From positions 1-64,000 of the forward strand of contig NZ_VOPH01000006.1 in assembly GCF_009765275.1 (NCBI RefSeq): DNA of 64,000 bases. The letters are read 5' to 3'. Position 1 is the first letter of the stretch; every line of letters begins with the position of its first letter. A program made the translations under genes and the position numbers. This document shows, piece after piece, positions 55,497-63,440 of this stretch. Below the pieces are notes generated by a model that was given only the letters and a program-made list of their open reading frames with translations, did not search any database and was not told the origin of the DNA. This DNA is from Chachezhania sediminis. GTDB taxonomy: Bacteria; Pseudomonadota; Alphaproteobacteria; Rhodobacterales; Rhodobacteraceae.

Positions 55497-55921
55497 GCGC
55501 AGGCTCCCCCGGTGATGGCGGGGCTGCCGTAATGTGTGCCGCTGCCATCGTAGAGCATGCGGATTTCGGCCTCCGAGACGCCGTCGGCCGCCATGACCAG
55601 CCGGATCAGAGGATCGGTCAGCATTTCGTTCAGGAAAGTCTTCGTCTCGGCGTTCCGGGCACGCTCGCCGCGCGGGGGGTCCTGTTCCTGCCCTTTCAGC
55701 GGATCGGTCTGGATAGGCGACGGACCTGGTTGAGATTGGACCGGGTGTGATTGGCGTGGAGGAACGTTCATCCGGACCGGCGGTAGCAGGCCCGTGTGCA
55801 GGCCCGCGCTGGCCGGTGGGCGAACCTCGATCCGGTAGCGACCCTGGGGCCGAATCTTCAGGGCGCTGTTCAGCTTGAGGGGCTGCTGAAACACTCGGCT
55901 GGTCTTGGTCGGTGCGGTCAT
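55493..55921 (-). CDS. Hypothetical protein with Pro-rich linker
   Basis: This 142-residue protein has no signal peptide. Its N-terminal third is basic (SRVFQQPLKLNSALKIRPQGRYRIEV), followed by a Pro/Gln-rich linker (about 50 to 85) and a C-terminal segment FLNEMLTDPLIRLVMAADGVSEAEIRMLYDG that looks like an amphipathic helical tail. I recognise no family. It is translationally coupled to the zinc-ribbon gene by overlap and lies 97 bases after the upstream transglutaminase gene. Confidence 0.65.
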   Translation of the reverse strand: MTAPTKTSRVFQQPLKLNSALKIRPQGRYRIEVRPPASAGLHTGLLPPVRMNVPPRQSHPVQSQPGPSPIQTDPLKGQEQDPPRGERARNAETKTFLNEMLTDPLIRLVMAADGVSEAEIRMLYDGSGTHYGSPAITGGACA

Positions 55922-56018
55922 TGTCGGTCCTCCCGGACAGTGTTTCGGATGCCGGACCCCCGGTGGGATCCTGGGCAATATGTGCGATGCCGCAGGTCCC
56001 TGATGGCCGCGGCAGAGA

Positions 56019-56855
56019 TCAGCCCGGTGTGCCGTGGTCCGGCGAAAGCGGCGGTGCCTCGTCCGTCCAGACATCAAATGCGGTCAGGGTATTGGGGCCG
56101 AAAGTCTGGGTCAGGGCGACGTCCGCCGCATCCCGGCCCCGGGCCATCAGGATCCGGGCCGTCCGCCGGGCATTGTTGCGCGGGTCGAAGACCCACCACT
56201 GGCCGTCCAGGAAGACTTCCATCCAGGCCGCGAAATCCCCCGGCGGATGCGGTTCCGGCAGGCCGATATCGCTCAGGTATCCGGTGCAATAGCGGGCGGG
56301 GATGTTCACGCAGCGGCAGAACGCGATGGCAAGGTGGGCGAAATCGCGACAGACGCCCCGACCCCCGGACAGGGTTTGAGACGCCGTCCGCGTGGCATCG
56401 GCCTGCATGTAGTCGAAAGCGATGGCCCCGTGCACGAAATCGCATATGGCCTGCACCCGCGCCCAGCCGGTCAAGGTTTCCCCGAACAGTCGCCAGGCCT
56501 GGTCCGACAGGATGTCCGTGTCGCAATACCGGCTTCCCTGCAGGAAGATCAGAGTATCGAACGGCAGTTCCTCGACCGGATGCTGCGCAGCGCCCGGCGC
56601 CACCGGATCAAGCTCGCCGGAATCGCGGATCACTCCGTCCGTCGACAGGGTGAAGTCCCCGGCCGGCGCGACCATCCGCGTGCACCAGTTGCCATAGCTG
56701 TCGCGATAGCTTTCCAGCGGCACGCTGGGCGATGCGACCAGATGGTCTGCGCGTTCCAGGTCGCCAAAGCGCGAATAGTGGACGTTCAGCATCGCGATCA
56801 GCGGCGTCGGCTGCGAGAAGCTGTAGTTCAGGCGGCAGCCGATGCTTACGCGCAT
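56019..56855 (-). CDS. Transglutaminase-like protein, second type, triad His not evident
   Basis: This 278-residue protein has an N-terminal beta domain (MRVSIGCRLNYSFSQPTPLIAMLNVHYSR) and the core with Cys in GGRGVCRDFAHLAIAF and Asp in WWVFDPRNNARR. Where the catalytic His is normally found (H-A-W-x-E) the sequence is DFAAWMEVFLDG, so His is replaced by Ala. This may be normal for the subgroup, with another His taking the role, or the protein may be inactive. It heads the minus-strand run of four genes. It is distinct from the 54411-55274 protein and shares only the core motifs. Confidence 0.85.
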   Translation of the reverse strand: MRVSIGCRLNYSFSQPTPLIAMLNVHYSRFGDLERADHLVASPSVPLESYRDSYGNWCTRMVAPAGDFTLSTDGVIRDSGELDPVAPGAAQHPVEELPFDTLIFLQGSRYCDTDILSDQAWRLFGETLTGWARVQAICDFVHGAIAFDYMQADATRTASQTLSGGRGVCRDFAHLAIAFCRCVNIPARYCTGYLSDIGLPEPHPPGDFAAWMEVFLDGQWWVFDPRNNARRTARILMARGRDAADVALTQTFGPNTLTAFDVWTDEAPPLSPDHGTPG

Positions 56856-56927
56856 GTCGGTCTCCTTGTGCGTTTTCCAAATCGTGGCCCTGTCGGGTTT
56901 TTGTCGCGACGATCCATCAACGGGCCG

Positions 56928-57722
56928 TCACCGTGCCAGCACACAGCGGGCGCCGTCCTGGCGAAAGCCGGAATCGCAGCGCCAGCCGTTACCGCTTCGG
57001 TCGAAATGCGCATTGTCGGGCAGGGCGACGGCAACACATTCGCCGCGCCTGGCGTCGAAGCCGCGGTTGCAGCGCCATCCGGGCCCGAACGAGTCGCTGG
57101 TCAGATAGGCGTTTTCCGGCACGACGACCGGGTCACATCGGTCGCCTGCCTTCAGGAACCCGCGTTCGCAGGCCCAGGCCGGGCCATAGCTAGCATTGGT
57201 CAGATAGCCGTTTTCCGGAACCTCGATCCTGCTGCACATGTCGCCGTCGACAAAGAAGCCGCGGTCGCATTCCCAGCCCGACCCGCTGTCGGAATCGGAC
57301 AGGAAGGCACGATCCGGCAGAACGATCACGTCGCAGGTGTCGCGATTGCGCCTGTAGCCGCGGTCACAGCGCCAGGAATAACCGGTTTCCTCCAGATACG
57401 CGTTCTCGGGCATCCGGATCGGGGCACAGATGTCACCCTTGGCCTGTTCGAATCCCCGCTTGCATTCCCAGCCAGAACCATAGGATCGACCCGTCGGATA
57501 GGCGTTGTCGGGCAGGGCGATCGGAACACATTCCCGGTCCTTTTCGCGATAACCCCGATCGCAGTCCCACCCGCTGCCATAGCGCTGCGGCTGGGCATTT
57601 GCGGGCGGCGTTCCGGTCCCGTCCTGGGCCGAAGCGGGCAGCGCCAGCGCCGCGGCAAGCAGCAAGGCGGCCAGACCGCGCACGGCCCGCACGATTCCGG
57701 CGGCGTTCTTCGGACGAAGCAT
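56928..57722 (-). CDS. Secreted protein of seven Cys-pair repeats
   Basis: This 264-residue protein has a Sec signal (hydrophobic LAALLLAAALALPASAQ, cleavage near residue 33). The mature part is seven tandem repeats of about 31 to 34 residues, each with the core G-S-G-W-x-C-D-R-G-Y/F-x(5-8)-C-x-x-I/V-x-L/V-P-D/E-N-A-Y/F. Each unit has two Cys, 14 in total, probably pairing within the unit in the periplasm. The last repeat ends after its second Cys. I do not recognise a named family; the core resembles a short EGF-like turn. Repeat gain or loss in relatives would be expected. Confidence 0.8.
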   Translation of the reverse strand: MLRPKNAAGIVRAVRGLAALLLAAALALPASAQDGTGTPPANAQPQRYGSGWDCDRGYREKDRECVPIALPDNAYPTGRSYGSGWECKRGFEQAKGDICAPIRMPENAYLEETGYSWRCDRGYRRNRDTCDVIVLPDRAFLSDSDSGSGWECDRGFFVDGDMCSRIEVPENGYLTNASYGPAWACERGFLKAGDRCDPVVVPENAYLTSDSFGPGWRCNRGFDARRGECVAVALPDNAHFDRSGNGWRCDSGFRQDGARCVLAR

Positions 57723-58215
57723 TGATCCTCTTTCAGGTCATTCACTGACCCGGCTGTGGCCTGCAAAGATGGTGGCAAGCGATAGGGTGGTCGGGCCGCA
57801 CCGGTGCGAACGGTCCCTTCGTGGGACGACCGCACAGAACTCTCGGTTCCAGAGTTCCGCCGGCCCGCGGGCTTCCAAAGCGACTTGTCTGAAGTTTCGC
57901 CTGCATCTGCGGCGTTCGGGGCCCCACGCCTGGCGAAGGGTTCATGACTTCGGAGACAACGAAACTGTGTCTGCCCAAACACATGGGGCTGGACTCTGAT
58001 ATTGTCAATCGCAACCTGTGGTCGTTGCGGATTGCACCCAAACAGAAAAGACGCTTGCCATCTTGCCCTGAGGGCCGTCTGGGTGCATAATGAGAGCGCT
58101 ATAGAAGTTTCTTTCGAACCTCTGCCTCCGTCTACCGGCTCTCAGTTGATCGATACGGACTGACTTTGCCGGGTCGTCGCATCCTGTGGACGACACCAGA
58201 ACAGGAGACACGGAC
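57723..58215. other. Control region and leader upstream of the cold-shock gene
   Basis: This 493-base gap holds the promoter of the Cys-repeat gene on one side and that of the cold-shock gene on the other. No protein motif was found in its open frames. From about 58098 to 58215 it forms the presumed mRNA leader of the cold-shock gene, rich in C and T near its 5' part. Long leaders are typical of cspA-type genes. Confidence 0.5.
58063..58091 (+). promoter_or_regulatory. Sigma-70-type promoter of the cold-shock gene
   Basis: TTGCCC (58063-58068), a 17-base spacer, then CATAAT (58086-58091). Four of six and five of six bases agree with the consensus, and the spacing is ideal. Transcription would start near 58098, giving a leader of about 118 bases. 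Confidence 0.6.
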
Positions 58216-58422
58216 ATGGCCACTGGCACCGTGAAATGGTTCAACACTACCAAAGGCTTTGGCTTTATCGAGCCGGAATCCGGCGGCAAGGACGTTTTCG
58301 TCCACATCTCGGCTGTCGAGCGTTCGGGTCTGACCGGCCTGGCCGACGCCCAGAAAGTGACCTACGATCTGGAATCCGGCCGTGACGGTCGCCAGAATGC
58401 GGTCAATATCGCTCTGGCCTGA
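58216..58422 (+). CDS. cspA: Cold-shock domain protein
   Basis: This 68-residue single cold-shock domain binds single-stranded RNA and DNA and melts RNA structure. RNP1 is KGFGFI and RNP2 is VFVHIS, with the typical start GTVKWFNTTKG. ATG 58216 has GGAGA upstream; an in-frame ATG at 58186 would add ten non-conserved residues. A GC-rich hairpin lies just after the stop. The gene stands alone, with gaps on both sides. Confidence 0.95.
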   Translation: MATGTVKWFNTTKGFGFIEPESGGKDVFVHISAVERSGLTGLADAQKVTYDLESGRDGRQNAVNIALA

Positions 58423-58433
58423 CCTCGGCCTAT

Positions 58434-58455
58434 CGGGCGCTCGGAAGAGCGCCCG
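58434..58455 (+). terminator. Hairpin after the cold-shock gene
   Basis: CGGGCGCTC and GAGCGCCCG form a perfect 9-base stem with a GGAA tetraloop, 11 bases after the stop. ACTTCC follows rather than a clean T run, so it may also act as a 3' stabilising hairpin. Confidence 0.6.
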
Positions 58456-59079
58456 AACTTCCTGACCCTAGTATCGGCCACGCTTCTGCCCTCTCGGGCA
58501 GAGGGCATACTTAAGGGTATTGCGTCCCGCCGCGTTTCGAGCGCTCCGGTACGCGCCTGTTCGTTGTGGCTGTTTCCGCAGCAGTCCAAATGGCGACGTC
58601 AGTCAGCCTCTGGTTTGAACGGGCGTACGGCCCCCCTAAATAAATAAATTCAATGAACCGGAACAGACGCTTCTTGGACGTGTCGAGGACCAGTGAGTTC
58701 TGGCGTCGGACGCATGCGATTCCCCTAAGACGACCATAGATCGCGACCTCCGCTGCACCGTTGGCCTTTCGGACTTTGGCTTGCCGTATGTCTTGCCCAG
58801 ATCACGAGGCAGGCAAGAGCCCAAACAATCTGTCCCTCAATCGTCGTTCCGTTCCACATTTTCATCCTGCAGAACAGGATGGGTCAGGCCCGGCCGCCCG
58901 AACAGTCTCTGCCTCGTAGCCTGCCTGAATGCACAGCAACCCAGAACTTGCCTTATGTTAATTAAGTGTGTGGCGGAGCCGGGATGTGGGTCCTTCGCCC
59001 CTCGACATTGGCGATGTGGGGCGTCAAGACCGTGCCGGGGCGCAGGTCCCGGATGATGACCCAAGAAAGAGGTGGACTG
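58456..59079. other. 620-base stretch without a recognisable gene
   Basis: This is less GC-rich than its neighbours in places (CCTAAATAAATAAATTC near 58635; TTATGTTAATTAAG near 58955). Short open frames show no motif. It could contain an old insertion scar or a small RNA, but neither is supported. The dehydrogenase promoter should lie near its right end. Confidence 0.4.
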
Positions 59080-59952
59080 GTGGAGAAGATCGGACTTGTC
59101 GGCGTGGGCCTGATGGGCCACGGGATCGCGAAGAACCTTGTCACGAAAGGCTGGGCGCTGAATTACGTCGACCATCCGGGCAACCAGCCGACGGATGACC
59201 TGGATGCGGCGGGCGCCGTGAAATGGAACTCGGCCGCGGACATGGCTGCAGCCTGCGACGTGGTAGTCCTGTGCGTCACCGGATCGCCCCAGGTCGAGGA
59301 TGTGCTGATCGGGTCCGGCGGCGTTCTGGCGGCGCTGAAGCCCGGCACGGTGATCGTCGATTGTTCCACCGCGATCCCTGCATCCACCCAGAAGCTGGCC
59401 GCACAGGTCGAAGCGCAGGGCGCTCATTTCGTCGATGCCGCAATGACCCGCACGCCGAAAGAGGCCGAGGAAGGCCGCCTGAACCTGTTGGTCGGCGGCG
59501 CACCGGAACTGGTCGACCGCCTGCGGCCGATGCTGGGCGCCTTCGCGGAAAACATCTTCTATGCCGGGGCCACGGGCACCGGGCACCAGCTGAAGCTTCT
59601 GCACAACATCGTTTCGCTGGGCAGCGTGACACTGCTGACCGAGGTCTTCGCCTGCGCCCAGAAGGGCGGCGTCGATATGGGCGCGCTGGTCGACTGCCTG
59701 CGCAAGGGCGGTGGCAGCGGCGTGGCGCTGGAACGGGTCGCGCCCTACGTGCTGGACGACGGCGCGCTGGACCAGATGCGCTTCACCGTGTCGAACGCGG
59801 CCAAGGATGTGGCGTATTACAGCCAGATGGCCAGCGATCTTGATGCAGAGGCCGCAGTCGCCGCGGGCGTGAAGACCGTCGTCGACGGCCAGATCGAAAA
59901 GGGCAATGGCGGCGCCTTCATGCCCGAGCTGATCAAGCTGCTTCAGGGCTGA
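59080..59952 (+). CDS. 3-hydroxyisobutyrate/beta-hydroxyacid dehydrogenase family protein
   Basis: This 290-residue cytoplasmic NAD(P)-dependent enzyme has the N-terminal Rossmann motif IGLVGVGLMGHGIAKNL, the substrate-binding VIVDCSTAIPASTQ, the DAAMTRTPKEAEEGRL loop (the D-A-x-x-x-x-x-x-x-x-A-x-x-G-x-L pattern) and the catalytic Lys in GTGHQLKLLHNIVSLGSV. GTG 59080 has AGAGGTGG upstream; ATG 59053 or 59056 would add nine or eight residues. Enzymes of this group oxidise 3-hydroxyisobutyrate, tartronate semialdehyde or similar acids. It converges on the SDR gene and may work with the aminotransferase and acyl-CoA dehydrogenase nearby. Confidence 0.9.
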   Translation: MEKIGLVGVGLMGHGIAKNLVTKGWALNYVDHPGNQPTDDLDAAGAVKWNSAADMAAACDVVVLCVTGSPQVEDVLIGSGGVLAALKPGTVIVDCSTAIPASTQKLAAQVEAQGAHFVDAAMTRTPKEAEEGRLNLLVGGAPELVDRLRPMLGAFAENIFYAGATGTGHQLKLLHNIVSLGSVTLLTEVFACAQKGGVDMGALVDCLRKGGGSGVALERVAPYVLDDGALDQMRFTVSNAAKDVAYYSQMASDLDAEAAVAAGVKTVVDGQIEKGNGGAFMPELIKLLQG

Positions 59953-59997
59953 TGGCCTGCGTCCCGGTCTGCCCGGGACGCGATACCGATCCCCGCG

Positions 59998-60738
59998 TCA
60001 GCACGCCTGACGCGGGTTTCTCAGACCGGCCGTTTCGCCGCCGTCGACGGGCAGGACGACCCCGTTCACGTAGCGCGCGTCGTGGGACAGCAGCCAGGCG
60101 ATGACATCGCCGATTTCGTCCGGACCAGCAAAGCGTTCCAGCGGGATTCGCATTTCGATCGGCTTTCGGCGTAGCTCGTCGTTCAGGATCGCCCCCATCA
60201 TCCGCGTCGCAACCTGCCCCGGACACACGGCGTTGAACCGGACCTTCGCCCCCAGCTCCAGCGCCAGCGCCCGGGTCATCCCGATCACCGCGGCCTTCGA
60301 CGCGGTGTAGATCGCCAGGTTTTCCTCGCCCAGGTGCCCGGCGACCGAGGCGACGTTGACCACCGCCCCCTGCCCCGCGATCAGCCCTTCGATGCAAAGC
60401 CGCGTCATCAGGAAAACGCTGCGCGCGTTCAGGTTCATGACCCGGTCCCAATCGTCGGCGCTGGTCTTCAGGAAGTCGTGGCGTTCGCCGAAGCCTGCGT
60501 TATTCACCAGGCCGGTCAGTTTGCCCTGGCCCATCGACAGCGCGGTGTCGACCAGCGCCCGGCATTCGTCATCCGACCCGACATCGGTGCGCTGAAAGGC
60601 GATGCCGGGCGTTGCCGCCGCCACCGCTTGCCCCGCCTCCTCGTCCCGCCCGGCGATCAGGACGGTATTCCCGTCCCGCGCCAACCGTTCCGCCGTGGCC
60701 CGCCCGATCCCGTGGGTTCCGCCCGTGACGATGATCAT
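59998..60738 (-). CDS. Short-chain dehydrogenase/reductase
   Basis: This 246-residue classical SDR has MIIVTGGTHGIGRATAERLA (cofactor site), LVNNAGFG, the catalytic Ser in VASVAGHLG, Tyr and Lys in AIYTASKAAVIG, and the C-terminal NGVVLPVDGGETAG typical of this subgroup. An Arg after strand 2 (IAGRDEEAG) suggests NADP(H). Its start overlaps the stop of the aminotransferase gene by four bases, so the two form an operon. Confidence 0.9.
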   Translation of the reverse strand: MIIVTGGTHGIGRATAERLARDGNTVLIAGRDEEAGQAVAAATPGIAFQRTDVGSDDECRALVDTALSMGQGKLTGLVNNAGFGERHDFLKTSADDWDRVMNLNARSVFLMTRLCIEGLIAGQGAVVNVASVAGHLGEENLAIYTASKAAVIGMTRALALELGAKVRFNAVCPGQVATRMMGAILNDELRRKPIEMRIPLERFAGPDEIGDVIAWLLSHDARYVNGVVLPVDGGETAGLRNPRQAC

Positions 60739-61682
60739 GCCGCAGCCTCGGCCACGCTATAGTCGACCGGTGTCGCGTGCCAGCCTTCGGCGCGTTTCGC
60801 CCAGAACGTTTCCTTCAGCAGGGTCGAGATCGGGCCCGGCCGGTCGTTGTTCATGATCCGCCCGTCGATGCGAGAGGCGGGCATGATCCCGCCCGCCGTG
60901 GTGCAGGTGAATATCTCGTCCGCGTCGCGGAATTCCTGTGCGGTGATGTCCCGTGCCTCGGCCGTCAGGCCCAGTTCGGCGCAGAGTTCGAAGACGGATT
61001 TCCTGGTCACCCCTTCGAGCGCCCCGCGGGCCGGGCAGGAAACAGTTTTTCCCTTGACCATGAAGACGTTGAAGCCCGCTCCTTCAGTGATGTTCCCGTC
61101 GGCATCCGGCAACAGAGCATAGTCGCCGCCCTTGTCTTCGACCTCGAACAGGCTGCGGGTCAGGTCGCCCCAGTGGAAGTTCTTCACCGTCGGATCCACC
61201 GCCTTGGGAGAGATCCGCTCCACCTCGGAAATGATCAGGTGCATGCCGCGGTCGAACATTTCCTCTGTCGCGACCGACACCCAGGGCGAGGCAAAGCAGA
61301 CCAGGTAGCTGCGGCAGTTCGACGGGTGGCGGGTCTTGCCCGGGGGCGGCGCCGCGCGCAGGCACTCCATCGAGACATAGGTGTTCGCAAGCCCGGTCAG
61401 GGCCACCAGCTTGTTCAGGATCGCCCTAAGATCCTCGTCCGATTCCGGCGGATACATCCGCAATTCCTCGCGCGAGCGGTGGAAGCGCGCGATGTGATCG
61501 TCGAGGCGGAAGAAATTGCCGTCGGCGGTTCCAACCACATCATATGTCACGTCCGACCGGCGATAGCCTGAATCCATGATCGGAATCGCTGCTTCTCCTA
61601 CGGGCATGAAGCGGCCGTCGATATAGGCGGCGCCATTTTCGAAACCGGGAACCGGCGGGAAGATGCGGGCTTTGGGGTCCAT
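60735..61682 (-). CDS. Class IV PLP aminotransferase, (R)-amine transaminase-like
   Basis: This 315-residue fold-type IV transaminase has the PLP Lys in VKNFHWGDLTRSLFE and the cofactor Glu in ITEGAGFNVFMVKG. The N-terminal motif SGYRRSDVTYDVVGTADGNFFRLDDHIARFHRS is very like that of fungal (R)-selective amine transaminases and D-amino acid transaminase-like proteins, more than that of ordinary branched-chain aminotransferases. The substrate may thus be an (R)-amine or an amino acid; the sequence does not settle it. The ATG 61682 was chosen because the upstream frame has no conserved content. It leads the operon with the SDR. Confidence 0.85.
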   Translation of the reverse strand: MDPKARIFPPVPGFENGAAYIDGRFMPVGEAAIPIMDSGYRRSDVTYDVVGTADGNFFRLDDHIARFHRSREELRMYPPESDEDLRAILNKLVALTGLANTYVSMECLRAAPPPGKTRHPSNCRSYLVCFASPWVSVATEEMFDRGMHLIISEVERISPKAVDPTVKNFHWGDLTRSLFEVEDKGGDYALLPDADGNITEGAGFNVFMVKGKTVSCPARGALEGVTRKSVFELCAELGLTAEARDITAQEFRDADEIFTCTTAGGIMPASRIDGRIMNNDRPGPISTLLKETFWAKRAEGWHATPVDYSVAEAAA

Positions 61683-62090
61683 CCTTAATCCTTCCTGGAC
61701 GAGCGGCACGGTCCGGGCAGAGCTGTCGCGGATGCCCCGGTCAGGGCGATCCGCCAGCCACGCTCGCCGGGCGCTTTGACCGACATCCTTGGGCGCACAG
61801 CCATCATGGGGCAAGTCTGACGACACCGCCCGCACCGCGACAAAGGGCATCGTACCGGTTCGGATCGGTTGGTTTATCTGGTTTAGATTTTGATATTATT
61901 CATTTGTTCTAAAATGGTTTTCTGGATTTGAGATCGGTCTGTCCGCCCGGCTGGCGACGACCGGTCTCCAATACTCCTGTCGTCCCGGCCGATCCAGGGC
62001 TTCGCATACGGTATCGTCTGACGGTATTGTCATTCGGTGGATCGTTGACTAGTCTTGGTCCAGACAACAACGACAGATCCGGACACGCAC
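61683..62090. other. Divergent control region between the aminotransferase and acyl-CoA dehydrogenase genes
   Basis: About 408 bases include an AT-rich block (61868-61925) that probably holds promoter elements. Closer to the dehydrogenase gene are the direct repeats described at 62008-62031. No protein or RNA gene was recognised. Confidence 0.45.
62008..62031. promoter_or_regulatory. Repeat site, possible operator of the acyl-CoA dehydrogenase gene
   Basis: ACGGTATCGTC (62008-62018) and ACGGTATTGTC (62021-62031) match at 10 of 11 bases with a 13-base period. The centre TATCGT-CTG-ACGGTA also reads as an imperfect inverted repeat. FCD-type GntR proteins bind such short palindromes, and one is encoded at 63441. 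The link is inferred. Confidence 0.4.
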
Positions 62091-63365
62091 ATGATCCCCG
62101 AGAAATCCCAGAAGGTCCTGCGCCTTGAAGCGCAGCTGCACGCCTTCATGGAGGCACATATCTATCCCAACGAGGCGCGGTACTATCGCGAGTCCGAGGA
62201 TGTCGGCCCCTGGGGTGTGCAGCCCGTGGTCGAAGAGCTGAAGGCCCTGGCCAGGGAAAAGGGTCTGTGGAACCTGTTCCTGCCCGAAAGCGACCGCGGT
62301 GCCGGCCTGACCAACCTGGAATATGCGCCGCTGTGCGAGATCATGGGCCGCAGCCACCTGGCGCCCGAGGTCTTCAACTGCTCTGCCCCTGACACCGGCA
62401 ACATGGAAGTGCTGGAACGTTATGGCACTGAAGAGCACAAGAAACAGTGGCTTGAACCGCTGCTGAATGGCGAGATCCGATCCTCCTTCGCGATGACGGA
62501 GCCGGCGGTCGCGTCCTCGGATGCGCGCAATATCGAAAGCGCCATTGTCCGGGACGGCGATCACTACGTGATCAACGGGCACAAGTGGTACACGACGGGC
62601 GCCACAGATCCGCGCTGCAAGATCCTGATCTTCATGGGGAAATCAGATCCGACAGCCGAAACCTACCGCCAGCAGTCGATGATCCTTGTGCCCAAGGACA
62701 CCCCCGGCGTGACCGTGAAGCGGTCGATCCCGGTCTTCGGCTTCTACGGCGTGCCTGATCGGGCGGCGGAGGTCGTGTTCGAGAATGTGAAAGTTCCGGC
62801 CTCGAATATGCTGCTGGGAGAAGGTTGCGGTTTCGAAATTGCACAGGGCCGCCTCGGGCCGGGCCGCATCCATCACTGCATGCGGCTGATCGGTCTGGCG
62901 GAACGGACCCTGGAAAAGATGGTCGCCCGGGCCGAAGACCGCGTGGCCTTCGGCAAGAAACTGTCCGAACAGTCGGTGACCCGGGAACGGATCGCGGAAA
63001 GCCGCATCCTGATCGAACAGTCCCGGCTTTTGACGCTGCGTGCCGCGCACATGATGGACACGGTCGGCAACAAGGAAGCCAAGTCCGAGATCGCGATGAT
63101 CAAGGTCGCCGTGCCCAACATGGCCTGCAAGGTCGTCGACTGGGCGATCCAGCTGTTTGGCGGCGGCGGCACTTCCAACGATTTCGGTCTGGCCGCGGCT
63201 TATGCCACTGCTCGGCTGTTGCGACTGGCCGACGGCCCGGACGAGGTGCACCGCGACCAGATTGCCCGGCTGGAATACAAGCGCCAGGCGGCGCGGAATT
63301 CGGGCCGACCCATGACCGACTGGTCGCCGGCCGTCAGCACCGTGGCACTTGGGCCCCTAGCATGA
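62091..63365 (+). CDS. Acyl-CoA dehydrogenase
   Basis: This 424-residue FAD enzyme has an N-terminal helical part, the middle beta domain with [19 protein letters not shown] and [14 protein letters not shown] (the first acyl-CoA dehydrogenase signature), and the C-terminal part with [42 protein letters not shown] (the second). It is closest in appearance to the dehydrogenase part of ACAD10/11, which acts on hydroxylated or long-chain acyl-CoA. There is no separate phosphotransferase gene next to it. TTG 62055 is an alternative start; ATG 62091 is preferred. Confidence 0.92.
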   Translation: MIPEKSQKVLRLEAQLHAFMEAHIYPNEARYYRESEDVGPWGVQPVVEELKALAREKGLWNLFLPESDRGAGLTNLEYAPLCEIMGRSHLAPEVFNCSAPDTGNMEVLERYGTEEHKKQWLEPLLNGEIRSSFAMTEPAVASSDARNIESAIVRDGDHYVINGHKWYTTGATDPRCKILIFMGKSDPTAETYRQQSMILVPKDTPGVTVKRSIPVFGFYGVPDRAAEVVFENVKVPASNMLLGEGCGFEIAQGRLGPGRIHHCMRLIGLAERTLEKMVARAEDRVAFGKKLSEQSVTRERIAESRILIEQSRLLTLRAAHMMDTVGNKEAKSEIAMIKVAVPNMACKVVDWAIQLFGGGGTSNDFGLAAAYATARLLRLADGPDEVHRDQIARLEYKRQAARNSGRPMTDWSPAVSTVALGPLA

Positions 63366-63440
63366 CACACTCCGTGCCGGCGCCCGTGGACAGCGGAACG
63401 CCGGCACTCTAACTTGCCGCGACCTAGACGAAGAGACAGC

